Shown here in pieces: positions 1 to 6,178 of a stretch of DNA of 8,887 nt. The position numbers were made by a program, and so were the translations under genes. Source of the stretch: Ferrovibrio sp046294345. GTDB lineage: Bacteria > Pseudomonadota > Alphaproteobacteria > Ferrovibrionales > Ferrovibrionaceae. Numbering within the stretch: position 1 is the first letter of the stretch; each line of letters opens with the position of its first letter. The DNA is taken from positions 1 to 8,887 of the forward strand of contig JBKBJT010000078.1 of the NCBI GenBank assembly GCA_046294345.1. The letters are read 5' to 3'. The notes under the pieces were generated by a model. That model was not told the origin of the DNA. It made no database searches and saw only the letters and a list, made by a program, of their open reading frames with translations.

Positions 1-669
1 GATCAAGGGGGCTTCGGCGACGCGGAAATCATCAAGATTTCTGGCAAAGTTAAGTGGTTCAACGCCGTCAAAGGGTTTGGTTTCGTCAGTCCAGACGACA
101 ATTCCGGTGACGTGTTCCTGCACCTGTCCTGTCTGCGTCAGGCGGGTCACGAAAGCATCGAGGAAGGCACCACCGTGATGCTTGAGGTTGCCCGCCGGCC
201 GAAAGGCATGCAGGCGATCCGCGTCCTGTCGGTTGATACCAGCACGGCTGCGCCGTCGGCTGGCCGTGATTCCGGTGGTTTCGGCGACCGTGGTCCGCGT
301 CCGCCGCGTCAGCCGCGCTTCGGCGGCAATGACCGTTTCGGCGGCGGAGATCGTTTTGGCGGTGGGGATCGCTTTGGCGGCGACCGCGGTGGATTTGGCG
401 GCGGAGGCGGTTTCGGGGGAGACCGTGGCCCGCCGCGTTTCCCGTCGGTGGTTGCCCAGGGCGATTTCTTCGAAGCCAAGGTGAAGTGGTTCAATGCCGT
501 CAAGGGCTACGGCTTCGTGTCGCGCGGCGATGGCCAGCAGGACATCTTCGTGCACATGGAAGTGCTGCGCCGCGAGGGCATCAACGAACTGCAGCCGGGC
601 GATTCCGTGCGTGTACGCATCGGCCAGGGTCCCAAGGGTCCGCAGGTCGCGGAAATCCGCAAGGACTGA
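1..669 (+). CDS. Double cold-shock-domain nucleic-acid-binding protein, 5' truncated by window edge
   Basis: The open frame enters from the left edge in frame 1 and stops at TGA 667-669. The internal ATG at 112 lies inside the first domain and is not the start. Two cold-shock domains are visible. The first has GKVKWFNAVKGFGFV (RNP1) and DVFLHLS (RNP2). The second has AKVKWFNAVKGYGFV and DIFVHM, and ends close to the C-terminus (VAEIRKD). They are joined by a linker of about 70 residues rich in Gly, Arg, Asp and Phe. Cold-shock domains are OB folds that bind single-stranded RNA or DNA through these aromatic RNP motifs, so the likely role is a cytoplasmic RNA chaperone. The two-domain form is known in Alphaproteobacteria, where single-domain CspA proteins also occur. 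The true N-terminus and promoter lie outside the window. Family confidence is high; the exact physiological role is not visible. Confidence 0.95.
   Translation, partial: DQGGFGDAEIIKISGKVKWFNAVKGFGFVSPDDNSGDVFLHLSCLRQAGHESIEEGTTVMLEVARRPKGMQAIRVLSVDTSTAAPSAGRDSGGFGDRGPRPPRQPRFGGNDRFGGGDRFGGGDRFGGDRGGFGGGGGFGGDRGPPRFPSVVAQGDFFEAKVKWFNAVKGYGFVSRGDGQQDIFVHMEVLRREGINELQPGDSVRVRIGQGPKGPQVAEIRKD
316..429 (+). repeat. Gly/Arg-rich hexapeptide repeat linker inside the cold-shock gene
   Basis: This stretch encodes three to four degenerate copies of a six-residue unit RFGGGD (RFGGND, RFGGGD, RFGGGD, RFGGD), followed by a glycine-rich run with DRG and GGF elements. The DNA copies differ mostly at third codon positions. 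Such RGG/FG-like tracts are typically disordered and can bind RNA or promote condensation. Here the tract links two folded cold-shock domains. Confidence 0.8.
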
Positions 670-714
670 CTGCGCGACTGATACTGCGCTACTGATTGAT
701 ATAGGGTCCTTCTG

Positions 715-750
715 AACGCCGGCACGTCTATCGTGCCGGCGTTTCCGTTT
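715..750 (+). terminator. Rho-independent terminator of the cold-shock gene, shared with the convergent PAS gene
   Basis: A perfect 12-bp inverted repeat (AACGCCGGCACG at 715-726, CGTGCCGGCGTT at 732-743) encloses a five-base loop TCTAT. On the plus strand it is followed by the T-rich TTTCCGTTT. It lies 46 bases after the cold-shock stop codon. The minus-strand PAS gene ends inside it: its TAG stop occupies 728-730, in the loop. The minus-strand side lacks a U-tract, so termination is more convincing for the plus strand. Confidence 0.8.
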
Positions 751-1267
751 CTGGCGGCTGGGAGACGGAAGAGACATCTGGCAAGTCCGGCGGCAATGGG
801 CCGGTCTGCGCTTCGTCATCGGGGTAGCCGTTGAGGATCAGCAGCATGTCGACGGCTTCGCCGTCGCGCGCCAGCGGATAGTAAACCCGCTCCGTGCGGA
901 TGAAATCGCGGTCGGGATGCGGCATCGCGAAGGCATCGTAGATCGCCTCCCGCTGCTCGGCGCAGGCGGTCATGTTGTTCCGGATCCGCTCGACGAACAG
1001 CGGCAGAACCGCATCTTCCAGATACAGGCCGGTGATCTCGCGCCCCGCGATCTTGGTCTGCAGCGTGCCGACAAGGCGGTAGCGGAAGCGCAGACCGCCA
1101 TCGACGGCATCGACATCCACCAGGTTGATGAAGGGCAACAGTCTCTTGAAGATCACGGGTTCGAGATGCTGGCGGCCCGGCAGTTTGCCGGGCGGCGCAA
1201 CCTGCAGAAGATAATCGCGCATCCAGCGGAAACGCGGATGAATTTCCTCATAGATCGGTCGCCACAT
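728..1267 (-). CDS. PAS_5-type PAS domain protein
   Basis: A 179-residue protein resembling the PAS_5 family common in Alphaproteobacteria. The supporting pattern is the N-terminal WMRDYLLQVAPPGKLPGR, then PFINLVDVD (46-54) and FRYRLVGT (61-68) followed by AGREITGLYLED (74-85), which match the PAS core as I know it for this family. No output domain (kinase, GGDEF, HTH) is present, so it is a stand-alone PAS module, perhaps a partner or sensor protein. The Pro/Thr-rich tail (residues 155-179) looks disordered. The start ATG at 1267 is preceded by a good Shine-Dalgarno GGAGGA eight bases upstream. It is convergent with the cold-shock gene and its stop lies in the loop of the shared terminator. 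It follows the thiY-like gene on the same strand after about 100 bases, so read-through is possible. Function is otherwise unknown. Confidence 0.8.
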   Translation of the reverse strand: MWRPIYEEIHPRFRWMRDYLLQVAPPGKLPGRQHLEPVIFKRLLPFINLVDVDAVDGGLRFRYRLVGTLQTKIAGREITGLYLEDAVLPLFVERIRNNMTACAEQREAIYDAFAMPHPDRDFIRTERVYYPLARDGEAVDMLLILNGYPDDEAQTGPLPPDLPDVSSVSQPPETETPAR

Positions 1268-1367
1268 CGGACTGCTCCTCCGGGCTTCCTCCCTGATCGT
1301 TCACTGATATAACGATGCCCCTTTCCCGGCTCATGGCAAGCCTAATATCTTCCGTACCCGGCATATA

Positions 1368-2306
1368 TCACGGCAATTCCACAGCATAATCGCCCACTGG
1401 CAGGGCTTTTGGGATCAGGCCCTGCCTGGTCAGGTAATCGGCGAAGCGGGCATAACGCCGGCTGTCCAGCGCGCGCGGCGACTGGGCGAAGCGCGGCAGG
1501 GTGGCGGCCCAGGCGCGGCGGTTCAGCTCGTCGTCCAGGGTCTTGTTCTCCTTGATGAAGGCCTGCCAGCTCTGCTGCGGCTGGTTATGCAGGGCGGCGA
1601 CGGCTTCCTCCAGCGCATCCAGCAGGCGCGACAGGCGCTTGTCGTTGAGCTTGTCCTTGTGCGCCACCAGGATCAGTTCGTCATAGAGCGGCACGCCGTA
1701 GTCTTCGGGATAGAAGGCGCGGCCGGGCTTGCCCGCGATGTCCATCTGGTTCAGCTCAAAATTGCGGAAGGCGCCGATGGTGCCGTCCACCTTGCCGGCG
1801 AAGATCGAGGGCGAGAGCGCAAAGTTCACGTTCACCAGCGTCACGTCCTTCAGCGTCAGGCCGTATTGCCCCAGCATGGTTTTCAGCAATGCATCTTCGA
1901 AGCCGCCGACCGAATAGCCGATGGTCTTGCCCTTCAGGTCGGCCACCGATTTCACCGGCCCGTCGCGCAGCACCACCAGCGAATTCAGCGGCGTGGCCAC
2001 CAGCGTGCCGATGCGGCGCAAGGGCAGGCCCTGCGCCACCTGCACATGCAGCTGCGGCTGGTAGGAAATCGCCACATCGGCCTTGCCGGCCGCCACCAGC
2101 TTGGGCGGATCGTTCGGATCGGCCGGTGCGATCAGCTCGACCTGCAGTTCGTGACGATCGAAGATGCCGGTCTGCTTGGCCACGATCAACGGTGCATGAT
2201 CCGGGTTGACGAACCAGTCCAGCATCACGGTCAGCTTGTCATGGGCTGAAGCCGCAACCGGCATGAGCAGCAGCGCGGCGGCAAGCGCGATATTACGAAA
2301 CATCAT
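1368..2306 (-). CDS. thiY: ThiY-like periplasmic pyrimidine-precursor-binding protein (NMT1/THI5-like)
   Basis: A 312-residue ABC-transporter substrate-binding protein. The first 21 residues form a signal peptide (FRNIALAAALLLMPVAASA, cleavage before HDK). The mature protein opens with KLTVMLDWFVNPDHAPL, the LDW...H segment typical of NMT1/THI5-like pyrimidine binders. Further family features are YQPQLHVQVAQGLPL, LKGKTIGYSVGG and a C-terminal DYLTRQGLIP. Known ThiY proteins deliver a hydroxymethylpyrimidine precursor of thiamine to their membrane partners. The start is ATG 2306: AAGGAG lies six bases upstream and overlaps the permease stop region, indicating translational coupling. A second ATG follows directly (MM). 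The same frame stays open to 3101, but that extension is an out-of-frame reading of the permease gene and has no signal sequence. Last gene of the riboswitch-controlled operon; the exact ligand is inferred. Confidence 0.88.
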   Translation of the reverse strand: MMFRNIALAAALLLMPVAASAHDKLTVMLDWFVNPDHAPLIVAKQTGIFDRHELQVELIAPADPNDPPKLVAAGKADVAISYQPQLHVQVAQGLPLRRIGTLVATPLNSLVVLRDGPVKSVADLKGKTIGYSVGGFEDALLKTMLGQYGLTLKDVTLVNVNFALSPSIFAGKVDGTIGAFRNFELNQMDIAGKPGRAFYPEDYGVPLYDELILVAHKDKLNDKRLSRLLDALEEAVAALHNQPQQSWQAFIKENKTLDDELNRRAWAATLPRFAQSPRALDSRRYARFADYLTRQGLIPKALPVGDYAVELP

Positions 2307-2317
2307 CACGAACTCCT

Positions 2318-3076
2318 TCAATTCGATGAATGGCTGTCCGCCTGCCAGGGCAGCAGGCGGCGCGAGAGGAAATCCACGGCCGCGTAGAGCGCGACGGCGC
2401 AGAGCGCCAGCGTGATCAGGGCGGCGAACATCAAATCGGTCTGCACGCGCGCATTGGCCTGCAGCATCAAAAAGCCGAGCCCCGCGCTGGACCCGACCCA
2501 TTCGCCGATCACCGCGCCGATGGGCGCCACGGCGGCGGCGATCTTCAGGCCGCTGGCAAAAGCGGGCAGGGCGGCCATCAGGCGGATGCGCAGCAGCACG
2601 CGATGGCGATGGCGCAGATCGTTCGCCGTCATCACCTGTGCCAGATCGAGCCAGCCCGGATCGGTGCGGCGCAGACCATCGTAAAGCGTCGCCGCCACCG
2701 GGAAGAAGATGATCAGCATCGCCATGACGATCTTCGACGCCATGCCATAGCCGAACCACAGCACCAGCAACGGCGCCAGCGCAAAAACCGGAATCGCCTG
2801 GCTCGCCACGATCACCGGCAGCAGCCAGCGCCGCGCCGTGTTCGAGGCCAGCAGCCCGAGCGCTGCCATCGCACCCAGCAATGCACCGAACAAAAGGCCC
2901 AGCAGCATCTCGGCCAGCGTCACGGTCGCCTCGGCCAGCAGCACATCGCCGCGCTCGACGAAGGCCCGCGCCACCGCATAGGGCGGCGGCAGGATGTAAG
3001 GCGGCAGGGCAAACAGCGTGACGATCAGCTGCCACAGCAGCACGAGGCCTGCCAGCGTAACCAGCGGCCGCATCAT
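2318..3076 (-). CDS. thiX: ThiX-like ABC transporter permease
   Basis: A 252-residue inner-membrane permease of the BPD_transp_1 type, with several hydrophobic segments (about residues 5-23, 54-77, 86-108, 115-133, 180-195 and 213-235). Typical sequences include YILPPP, SQAIPVFALAPLLVLWFGYG and GAVIGEWVGSSAGLGFLM. The cytoplasmic coupling loop that should bear the EAA motif (residues 140-175) is unusual: LAQ replaces EAA, Ala replaces the conserved Gly, about three extra residues are present, and Met replaces the usual Pro (RLMAALP). The start ATG 3076 overlaps the ATPase stop by four bases (ATGA), with AGGAG eight bases upstream. The TGA stop at 2318-2320 lies just before the thiY start, so all three genes are coupled. 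It forms the membrane channel with the ATPase encoded upstream. Confidence 0.87.
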   Translation of the reverse strand: MMRPLVTLAGLVLLWQLIVTLFALPPYILPPPYAVARAFVERGDVLLAEATVTLAEMLLGLLFGALLGAMAALGLLASNTARRWLLPVIVASQAIPVFALAPLLVLWFGYGMASKIVMAMLIIFFPVAATLYDGLRRTDPGWLDLAQVMTANDLRHRHRVLLRIRLMAALPAFASGLKIAAAVAPIGAVIGEWVGSSAGLGFLMLQANARVQTDLMFAALITLALCAVALYAAVDFLSRRLLPWQADSHSSN

Positions 3077-3807
3077 GGCAACGGCTCCTGCAGGGCGGCA
3101 TGGATCAGGCGCAGGGCCGGTAGCACGGCGGGCGACAGCGGATCGCGCGGCGCGGGGATGCTGAATTCTGTTATCGGGCGCAGCTGCGCCGGATGCCCGG
3201 CCAGCAGCAGCACGCGGTCGGCGATGCGGCAGGCTTCGGCGGGATCGTGGGTGACGAACAGCACCATGCGATCCCGCAGCAGCTCGCAGGCCAGCTCCTG
3301 CATCGAGGCGCGCGTGATCGCATCCAGCGCCGAGAAGGGTTCGTCCATCAGCACCAGCGGCCGGTCTTCCATCAGCGTGCGGGCCAATGCCGCGCGCTGA
3401 CGCATGCCGCCTGAAAGGGCTGCGGGATAGGCGTCCATCCAGGCACTCAGGCCCAGCCGGCGCAGCAGGGCCTCGGCTCTGGCGATGTCGGGCGTCTCGC
3501 CGCGCAGCCGCGCCCCCAGCAGCACGTTCTCGCGGATCGTCGCCCAGGGCAGCAGCAGGTCCTGCTGCGCCATCCAGGCCACGTTTCCGGCAACCGGTGT
3601 CTCAAGGCCGGGCAGCAGGCCGGCCACCTGTTTCAGCAGCGTGCTTTTGCCGCCGCCGCTGGGGCCGAGGATGGCGACGGTTTCGCCCGCGTGCAGATCG
3701 AGCGCGAATGGCGCCAGCACGGTACGGTCGCCATAGGCAAAGCCGCCGCCCTTCAGGCGAAGGGCGAAAGGCGGACTCGGAGACGAGGAGGAGAGTGGCA
3801 AGGTCAC
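3073..3807 (-). CDS. thiZ: ThiZ-like ABC transporter ATPase under TPP riboswitch control
   Basis: A 244-residue ABC ATPase with all nucleotide-binding motifs: Walker A GPSGGGKST (48-56), Q-loop MAQQD (79-83), signature LSGGMRQRAALA (131-142), Walker B LVLMDEP (151-157) and the switch histidine in FVTHD (His187). It would energise the ThiX-like permease in the inner membrane. The frame is open to an ATG at 3906, but those 33 codons are the TPP aptamer and the ATG sits at the predicted transcription start, so that start is rejected. I prefer GTG 3807: it is four bases after the aptamer and has AGGGA eight bases upstream. TTG 3801 is a weaker alternative. It overlaps the permease start by four bases. 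The order ATPase-permease-binding protein, plus the riboswitch, supports the pyrimidine-precursor assignment over taurine or nitrate relatives. Confidence 0.87.
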   Translation of the reverse strand: MTLPLSSSSPSPPFALRLKGGGFAYGDRTVLAPFALDLHAGETVAILGPSGGGKSTLLKQVAGLLPGLETPVAGNVAWMAQQDLLLPWATIRENVLLGARLRGETPDIARAEALLRRLGLSAWMDAYPAALSGGMRQRAALARTLMEDRPLVLMDEPFSALDAITRASMQELACELLRDRMVLFVTHDPAEACRIADRVLLLAGHPAQLRPITEFSIPAPRDPLSPAVLPALRLIHAALQEPLP

Positions 3808-3811
3808 GCCG

Positions 3812-3900
3812 CTGATCCCTACGCCGGTCTTAACCGGATCAGGTTCGAGGGGTCGTCCGGACAACCCGGACCTCTCAGCCGCCCATCGGCTCCCCCTCAG
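3812..3900 (-). promoter_or_regulatory. TPP riboswitch (THI element)
   Basis: Read on the minus strand, the element runs from CTGA (3900-3897) to TCAG (3815-3812), which pair as the closing P1 stem. The invariant blocks occur in order: GGGGAGCC, GGCTGAGAGG, a variable hairpin (GTCCGGGTTGTCCGGAC), CCCTCGAACCTGATC, then GGTTAAGACCGGCGTAGGGA. These match the pyrimidine- and pyrophosphate-sensing arms of TPP aptamers. It begins about six bases after the predicted transcription start and ends four bases before the preferred GTG start of the ATPase. I see no separate terminator between aptamer and gene, so control is probably at translation initiation: TPP binding would close P1 and hide AGGGA. Confidence 0.96.
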
Positions 3901-3912
3901 AGGCAAGGCGTC

Positions 3913-3940
3913 ATTATAGGGCGGCGCGTGGACTTGTTAA
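3913..3940 (-). promoter_or_regulatory. Promoter of the riboswitch/thiZXY operon
   Basis: On the minus strand a TTAACA -35 box (3940-3935, five of six consensus bases) lies 16 bases from a perfect TATAAT -10 box (3918-3913). Transcription would start near 3906, just upstream of the TPP aptamer. The -35 box overlaps that of the divergent HDAC promoter. Confidence 0.75.
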
Positions 3941-3961
3941 GTCTTGTCTGGCCGCTAGATT
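3934..3961 (+). promoter_or_regulatory. Divergent promoter of the HDAC-family gene, possibly giving a leaderless mRNA
   Basis: TTGTTA (3934-3939) and TAGATT (3956-3961) are separated by 16 bases. The predicted start of transcription falls at about 3968-3970, on or next to the ATG at 3970. No Shine-Dalgarno sequence precedes that ATG, which fits a leaderless transcript. The -35 box sits in a small dyad, GACTT-GTT-AAGTC (3931-3943), shared with the opposing promoter. Confidence 0.5.
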
Positions 3962-3969
3962 CAGCGCAT

Positions 3970-5085
3970 ATGCCGGCCCCGCTGCTGATCGCCAACGACA
4001 TCTACCGCCATTCCACCCTGGGCGGGAAACATCCGCTCTCGATTCCGCGCGTCTCAACGGTGCTCGATCTCGTGCAGGCCTTGGGCTGGCTGGCGCCGCA
4101 GCAATACCGCGACAGCCGCCCGGCCACGCCCGAGGAACTGGCGCGTTTCCACCGCCCGGACTACATCGCCGCCGTGCAGGCGGCCGAGCGCGACCTCAGC
4201 ATCAGCACGGAAGACTCCGAACGCTACAACCTCGGCCGCGGCGGCAACCCGGTCTATGCCACGATGTTCCGCCGCCCGGCCACCGGCGTGGGCGGCAGCC
4301 TGATCGCCGCGCGCCACCTGATCGAGCAACCCGGCATCATCTACAGCCCCGGCGGCGGCACCCATCACGGCCGCCCGGCCCAGGCTTCGGGCTTCTGCTA
4401 TTTCAACGATCCGGTGCTGGCGATCCTGACCTTCCTCGATGCCGGCCTGTCGCGCGTGGCCTATGTCGATCTGGATGTGCATCACGGCGATGGCGTGGCG
4501 GAAGCCTTCGCCCATGATTCGCGCGTGCTGGTCCTGTCGGTGCACGAGGCCGGCCGCTGGCCCCATTCTGGCCGGCTGGAGGAAGAGGGCGCCGGCAACC
4601 TGTTCAACCTGCCGGTTCCGCCCGGCATGATCGACGACGAGATGGCGGCGCTGGTCGATGAGGCCATCGGCCCGCTGCTGGAAAGCTTCAGGCCCGAGGC
4701 CATGGTGATCCAGTGCGGCGCCGATGCGCTGGCCGACGATCCGCTGGCCAAGCAGGATTTGTCGAACAACGCGCTGTGGCAGGCGGTGGCGGCGCTGAAA
4801 GGCATCGCGCCGCGCCTGTTGGTGCTGGGCGGCGGCGGATATAATCCCTGGTCGGTGGCGCGCTGCTGGACCGGGATCTGGGCCGAACTGAACGACCTGG
4901 AAAAACCCGACCGTCTGCCGGCGCCGGCGGAGAGCCTGCTGCGGAGTTTGAGCTGGAACCGCACGGCCGGGCGTTATCCGCCGGAGCACTGGTTCACCAC
5001 GTTGCAGGATGCGCCGCGTTATGGTGCCGTGCGGCAGGAAACCCGCGACCTGGTGCGGCGGATGAAGGAAAGGATGAGGGCGTGA
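3970..5085 (+). CDS. Histone-deacetylase-family (AcuC/class I-like) zinc hydrolase
   Basis: A 371-residue member of the arginase/deacetylase superfamily. All class I HDAC active-site features are present: the tandem histidines in GGGTHHG (His132, His133), zinc ligands in YVDLDVHHGDG (Asp169, His171) and QCGADALADDP (Asp252), and the transition-state tyrosine in GGGGYNPW (Tyr291). It should therefore be an active zinc-dependent amide hydrolase. Bacterial relatives act on acetyl-lysine, acetylpolyamines or, as AcuC, on acetylated acetyl-CoA synthetase; the substrate here cannot be read from sequence. A C-terminal extension (about 300-371) contains LSWNRTAGRYPPEHWF. ATG 3970 is chosen because the protein aligns from there and the promoter ends there. 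In-frame codons upstream (for example GTG 3928) lie within the promoter. The stop TGA overlaps the start of the next gene by four bases, indicating an operon with the DUF192 protein. Confidence 0.92.
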   Translation: MPAPLLIANDIYRHSTLGGKHPLSIPRVSTVLDLVQALGWLAPQQYRDSRPATPEELARFHRPDYIAAVQAAERDLSISTEDSERYNLGRGGNPVYATMFRRPATGVGGSLIAARHLIEQPGIIYSPGGGTHHGRPAQASGFCYFNDPVLAILTFLDAGLSRVAYVDLDVHHGDGVAEAFAHDSRVLVLSVHEAGRWPHSGRLEEEGAGNLFNLPVPPGMIDDEMAALVDEAIGPLLESFRPEAMVIQCGADALADDPLAKQDLSNNALWQAVAALKGIAPRLLVLGGGGYNPWSVARCWTGIWAELNDLEKPDRLPAPAESLLRSLSWNRTAGRYPPEHWFTTLQDAPRYGAVRQETRDLVRRMKERMRA

Positions 5086-5570
5086 AACTGAAGTTGGTAT
5101 GTGCCGTTCTGCTGTCCGTGATTCTGTTCAGCGCATCCTTCACGCTTTCCGCCTGGGCCCAGCCGCAGCCGACCCTGCCCCAGAGCGAGCTGGTGATCGT
5201 GACCAGCGGCAAGGGGCCGCAGCGTTTCACCGTCGAACTGGCCGACAACGACCAGAGCCGGGCGCGCGGCATGATGTTTCGCCAGTCCATGGCGCCCGAT
5301 GCCGGCATGCTGTTCGATTTCAGGCAGGAGCAGATGGCCTCCTTCTGGATGCGCAACACCCTGATCCCGCTGGACATGATCTTCATCAAGGCCGACGGCA
5401 CGATCCTGAACATCCACCAGCGCGCGATTCCCCGCGACGAGACCGGCATCAACTCGGCCGGGCCGGTGCGGGCGGTGCTGGAGGTCAATGGCGGCACGGC
5501 CAGCCGGCTGGGCATCAAGGCGGGCGACCGGGTGCAGCACGCCATTTTCGGCAATCCGCCCCGGAAATAA
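5082..5570 (+). CDS. Exported DUF192 protein
   Basis: A 162-residue protein starting at GTG 5082, overlapping the HDAC stop (GTGA); the purine-rich AGGATGAGGG just upstream acts as ribosome binding site. Residues 1-26 are a signal peptide: Lys residues, then a hydrophobic core, then LSAWA, with likely cleavage before QPQP. The remainder matches DUF192: FTVELADNDQSRARGMMFR (residues 50-68), a central MASFWMRNTLIPLDMIFI, and a C-terminal LEVNGGTASRLGIKAGD. DUF192 proteins are small, widespread beta-rich proteins, usually exported; their biochemical role is unsettled. Coupling to a deacetylase gene is notable but does not define function, because one protein is predicted periplasmic and the other cytoplasmic. 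Confidence 0.9.
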   Translation: MKLKLVCAVLLSVILFSASFTLSAWAQPQPTLPQSELVIVTSGKGPQRFTVELADNDQSRARGMMFRQSMAPDAGMLFDFRQEQMASFWMRNTLIPLDMIFIKADGTILNIHQRAIPRDETGINSAGPVRAVLEVNGGTASRLGIKAGDRVQHAIFGNPPRK

Positions 5571-5640
5571 GCCCGAAACAACTTTGGAATAGCCCGTTAA
5601 CCCGGTATTTCCGGCTCCTGCGGCAGAGTGTCCGGGCACT

Positions 5641-5655
5641 GGCCCAGACCGGGCC
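5641..5655 (+). terminator. Weak hairpin after the DUF192 gene
   Basis: GGCCC (5641-5645) and GGGCC (5651-5655) form a five-bp GC stem with a five-base loop, 70 bases after the stop codon and 40 before tRNA-Pro. No U-tract follows, so it is a poor intrinsic terminator. The following TGCTAAAAG (5661-5669) could be an extended -10 element for tRNA-Pro, but I see no clear -35 box. Confidence 0.25.
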
Positions 5656-5694
5656 GTCTGTGCTAAAAGGCCCTCGCTTTTCCGCCATTTAGGG

Positions 5695-5771
5695 CGGGGT
5701 GTAGCTCAGTCTGGTAGAGCGCCTGCTTTGGGAGCAGGAAGTCGCTGGTTCGAATCCAGTCACCCCGACCA
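5695..5771 (+). tRNA. tRNA-Pro (anticodon TGG)
   Basis: A complete 77-base cloverleaf. The acceptor stem is CGGGGTG (5695-5701) with CACCCCG (5761-5767), followed by discriminator A and an encoded CCA. The anticodon stem CCTGC (5722-5726) closes the loop TTTGGGA, with anticodon TGG at 5729-5731. The T-loop is TTCGAAT. It reads CCA and, with wobble, other proline codons. Confidence 0.98.
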
Positions 5772-5816
5772 TAATGACGGCCAGACCAGGATGAGACCGT
5801 TTCCAGAGGTTGTCCC

Positions 5817-6113
5817 ATGACCAAGGCGCGTATCTATCAGCCGGCCAAGACCGCGATGCAGTCGGGCAGGGCGAAGACAAAGCAGTGGGTGCTGGAATAC
5901 GACACTGCCGATGCCCGCTTCGTCGAGCCGCTGATGGGCTGGACCGGGTCGCAGGGCACGCTCAGCCAGCTCACCCTGAAATTCGACACGCTGGACGACG
6001 CCAAGGCCTATGCCGACAAGCGCGGCATCGACTACGAGGTTGAACTGCCGCAGGAGCGCAGGCTGGCCAACCGCGCCTACGCCGATAACTTCGCGTATAC
6101 CAGAATCCGCTAA
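5817..6113 (+). CDS. NDUFS4-like NADH:ubiquinone oxidoreductase (complex I) accessory subunit
   Basis: A 98-residue protein of the ETC complex I subunit family (NDUFS4, 18-kDa/AQDQ type), a supernumerary complex I subunit shared by Alphaproteobacteria and mitochondria. Family features are ARIYQPAKTAMQSGRAKTK (residues 4-22), WVLEYD, PLMGWTGSQ (38-46; the family usually has MGWT-S), then TLKFDTLDDAKAYADKRG and a C-terminal YADNFAY. It is expected on the matrix-arm side of complex I, at the cytoplasmic face of the membrane. The C-terminus ends at TRIR; as I recall, many relatives finish with a PWTH-like tail, absent here. ATG 5817 is preceded by AGAGG with seven bases spacing. The gene begins 45 bases after tRNA-Pro, so both may share a transcript. 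Confidence 0.93.
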   Translation: MTKARIYQPAKTAMQSGRAKTKQWVLEYDTADARFVEPLMGWTGSQGTLSQLTLKFDTLDDAKAYADKRGIDYEVELPQERRLANRAYADNFAYTRIR

Positions 6114-6139
6114 ACCGGTTTCCGGCGGGGCGCCCATCT

Positions 6140-6158
6140 TGGCCGGCTCCGCCGGCCA
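6140..6158 (+). terminator. Hairpin after the complex I subunit gene
   Basis: TGGCCGGC (6140-6147) and GCCGGCCA (6151-6158) form a perfect eight-bp stem with a TCC loop, 26 bases after the stop codon and 20 bases before tRNA-Arg. Only TT follows, so it may be a weak terminator or a processing signal upstream of the tRNA. Confidence 0.4.
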
Positions 6159-6178
6159 TTGAAGCCCGTTGACCTTGG

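Noticed and set aside
2307..3101. 577-residue fusion frame running upstream of the thiY-like gene
   Set aside because: It reads the permease gene in the wrong frame and is low-complexity Ala/Arg/Gly. A signal peptide and a good ribosome site begin at 2306.
3808..3906. N-terminal extension of the ABC ATPase from ATG 3906
   Set aside because: These 33 codons coincide with the TPP aptamer, and the ATG sits at the predicted transcription start, so it would have no leader. The ABC domain is complete without them.
3691..3969. N-terminal extension of the HDAC-family protein
   Set aside because: It reads antisense through the ATPase gene, the riboswitch and the promoter. Family similarity starts at ATG 3970.
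6169..6174. TTGACC as a -35 box for tRNA-Arg
   Set aside because: It lies only four bases before the mature tRNA 5' end, so it cannot serve as that gene's -35 element.
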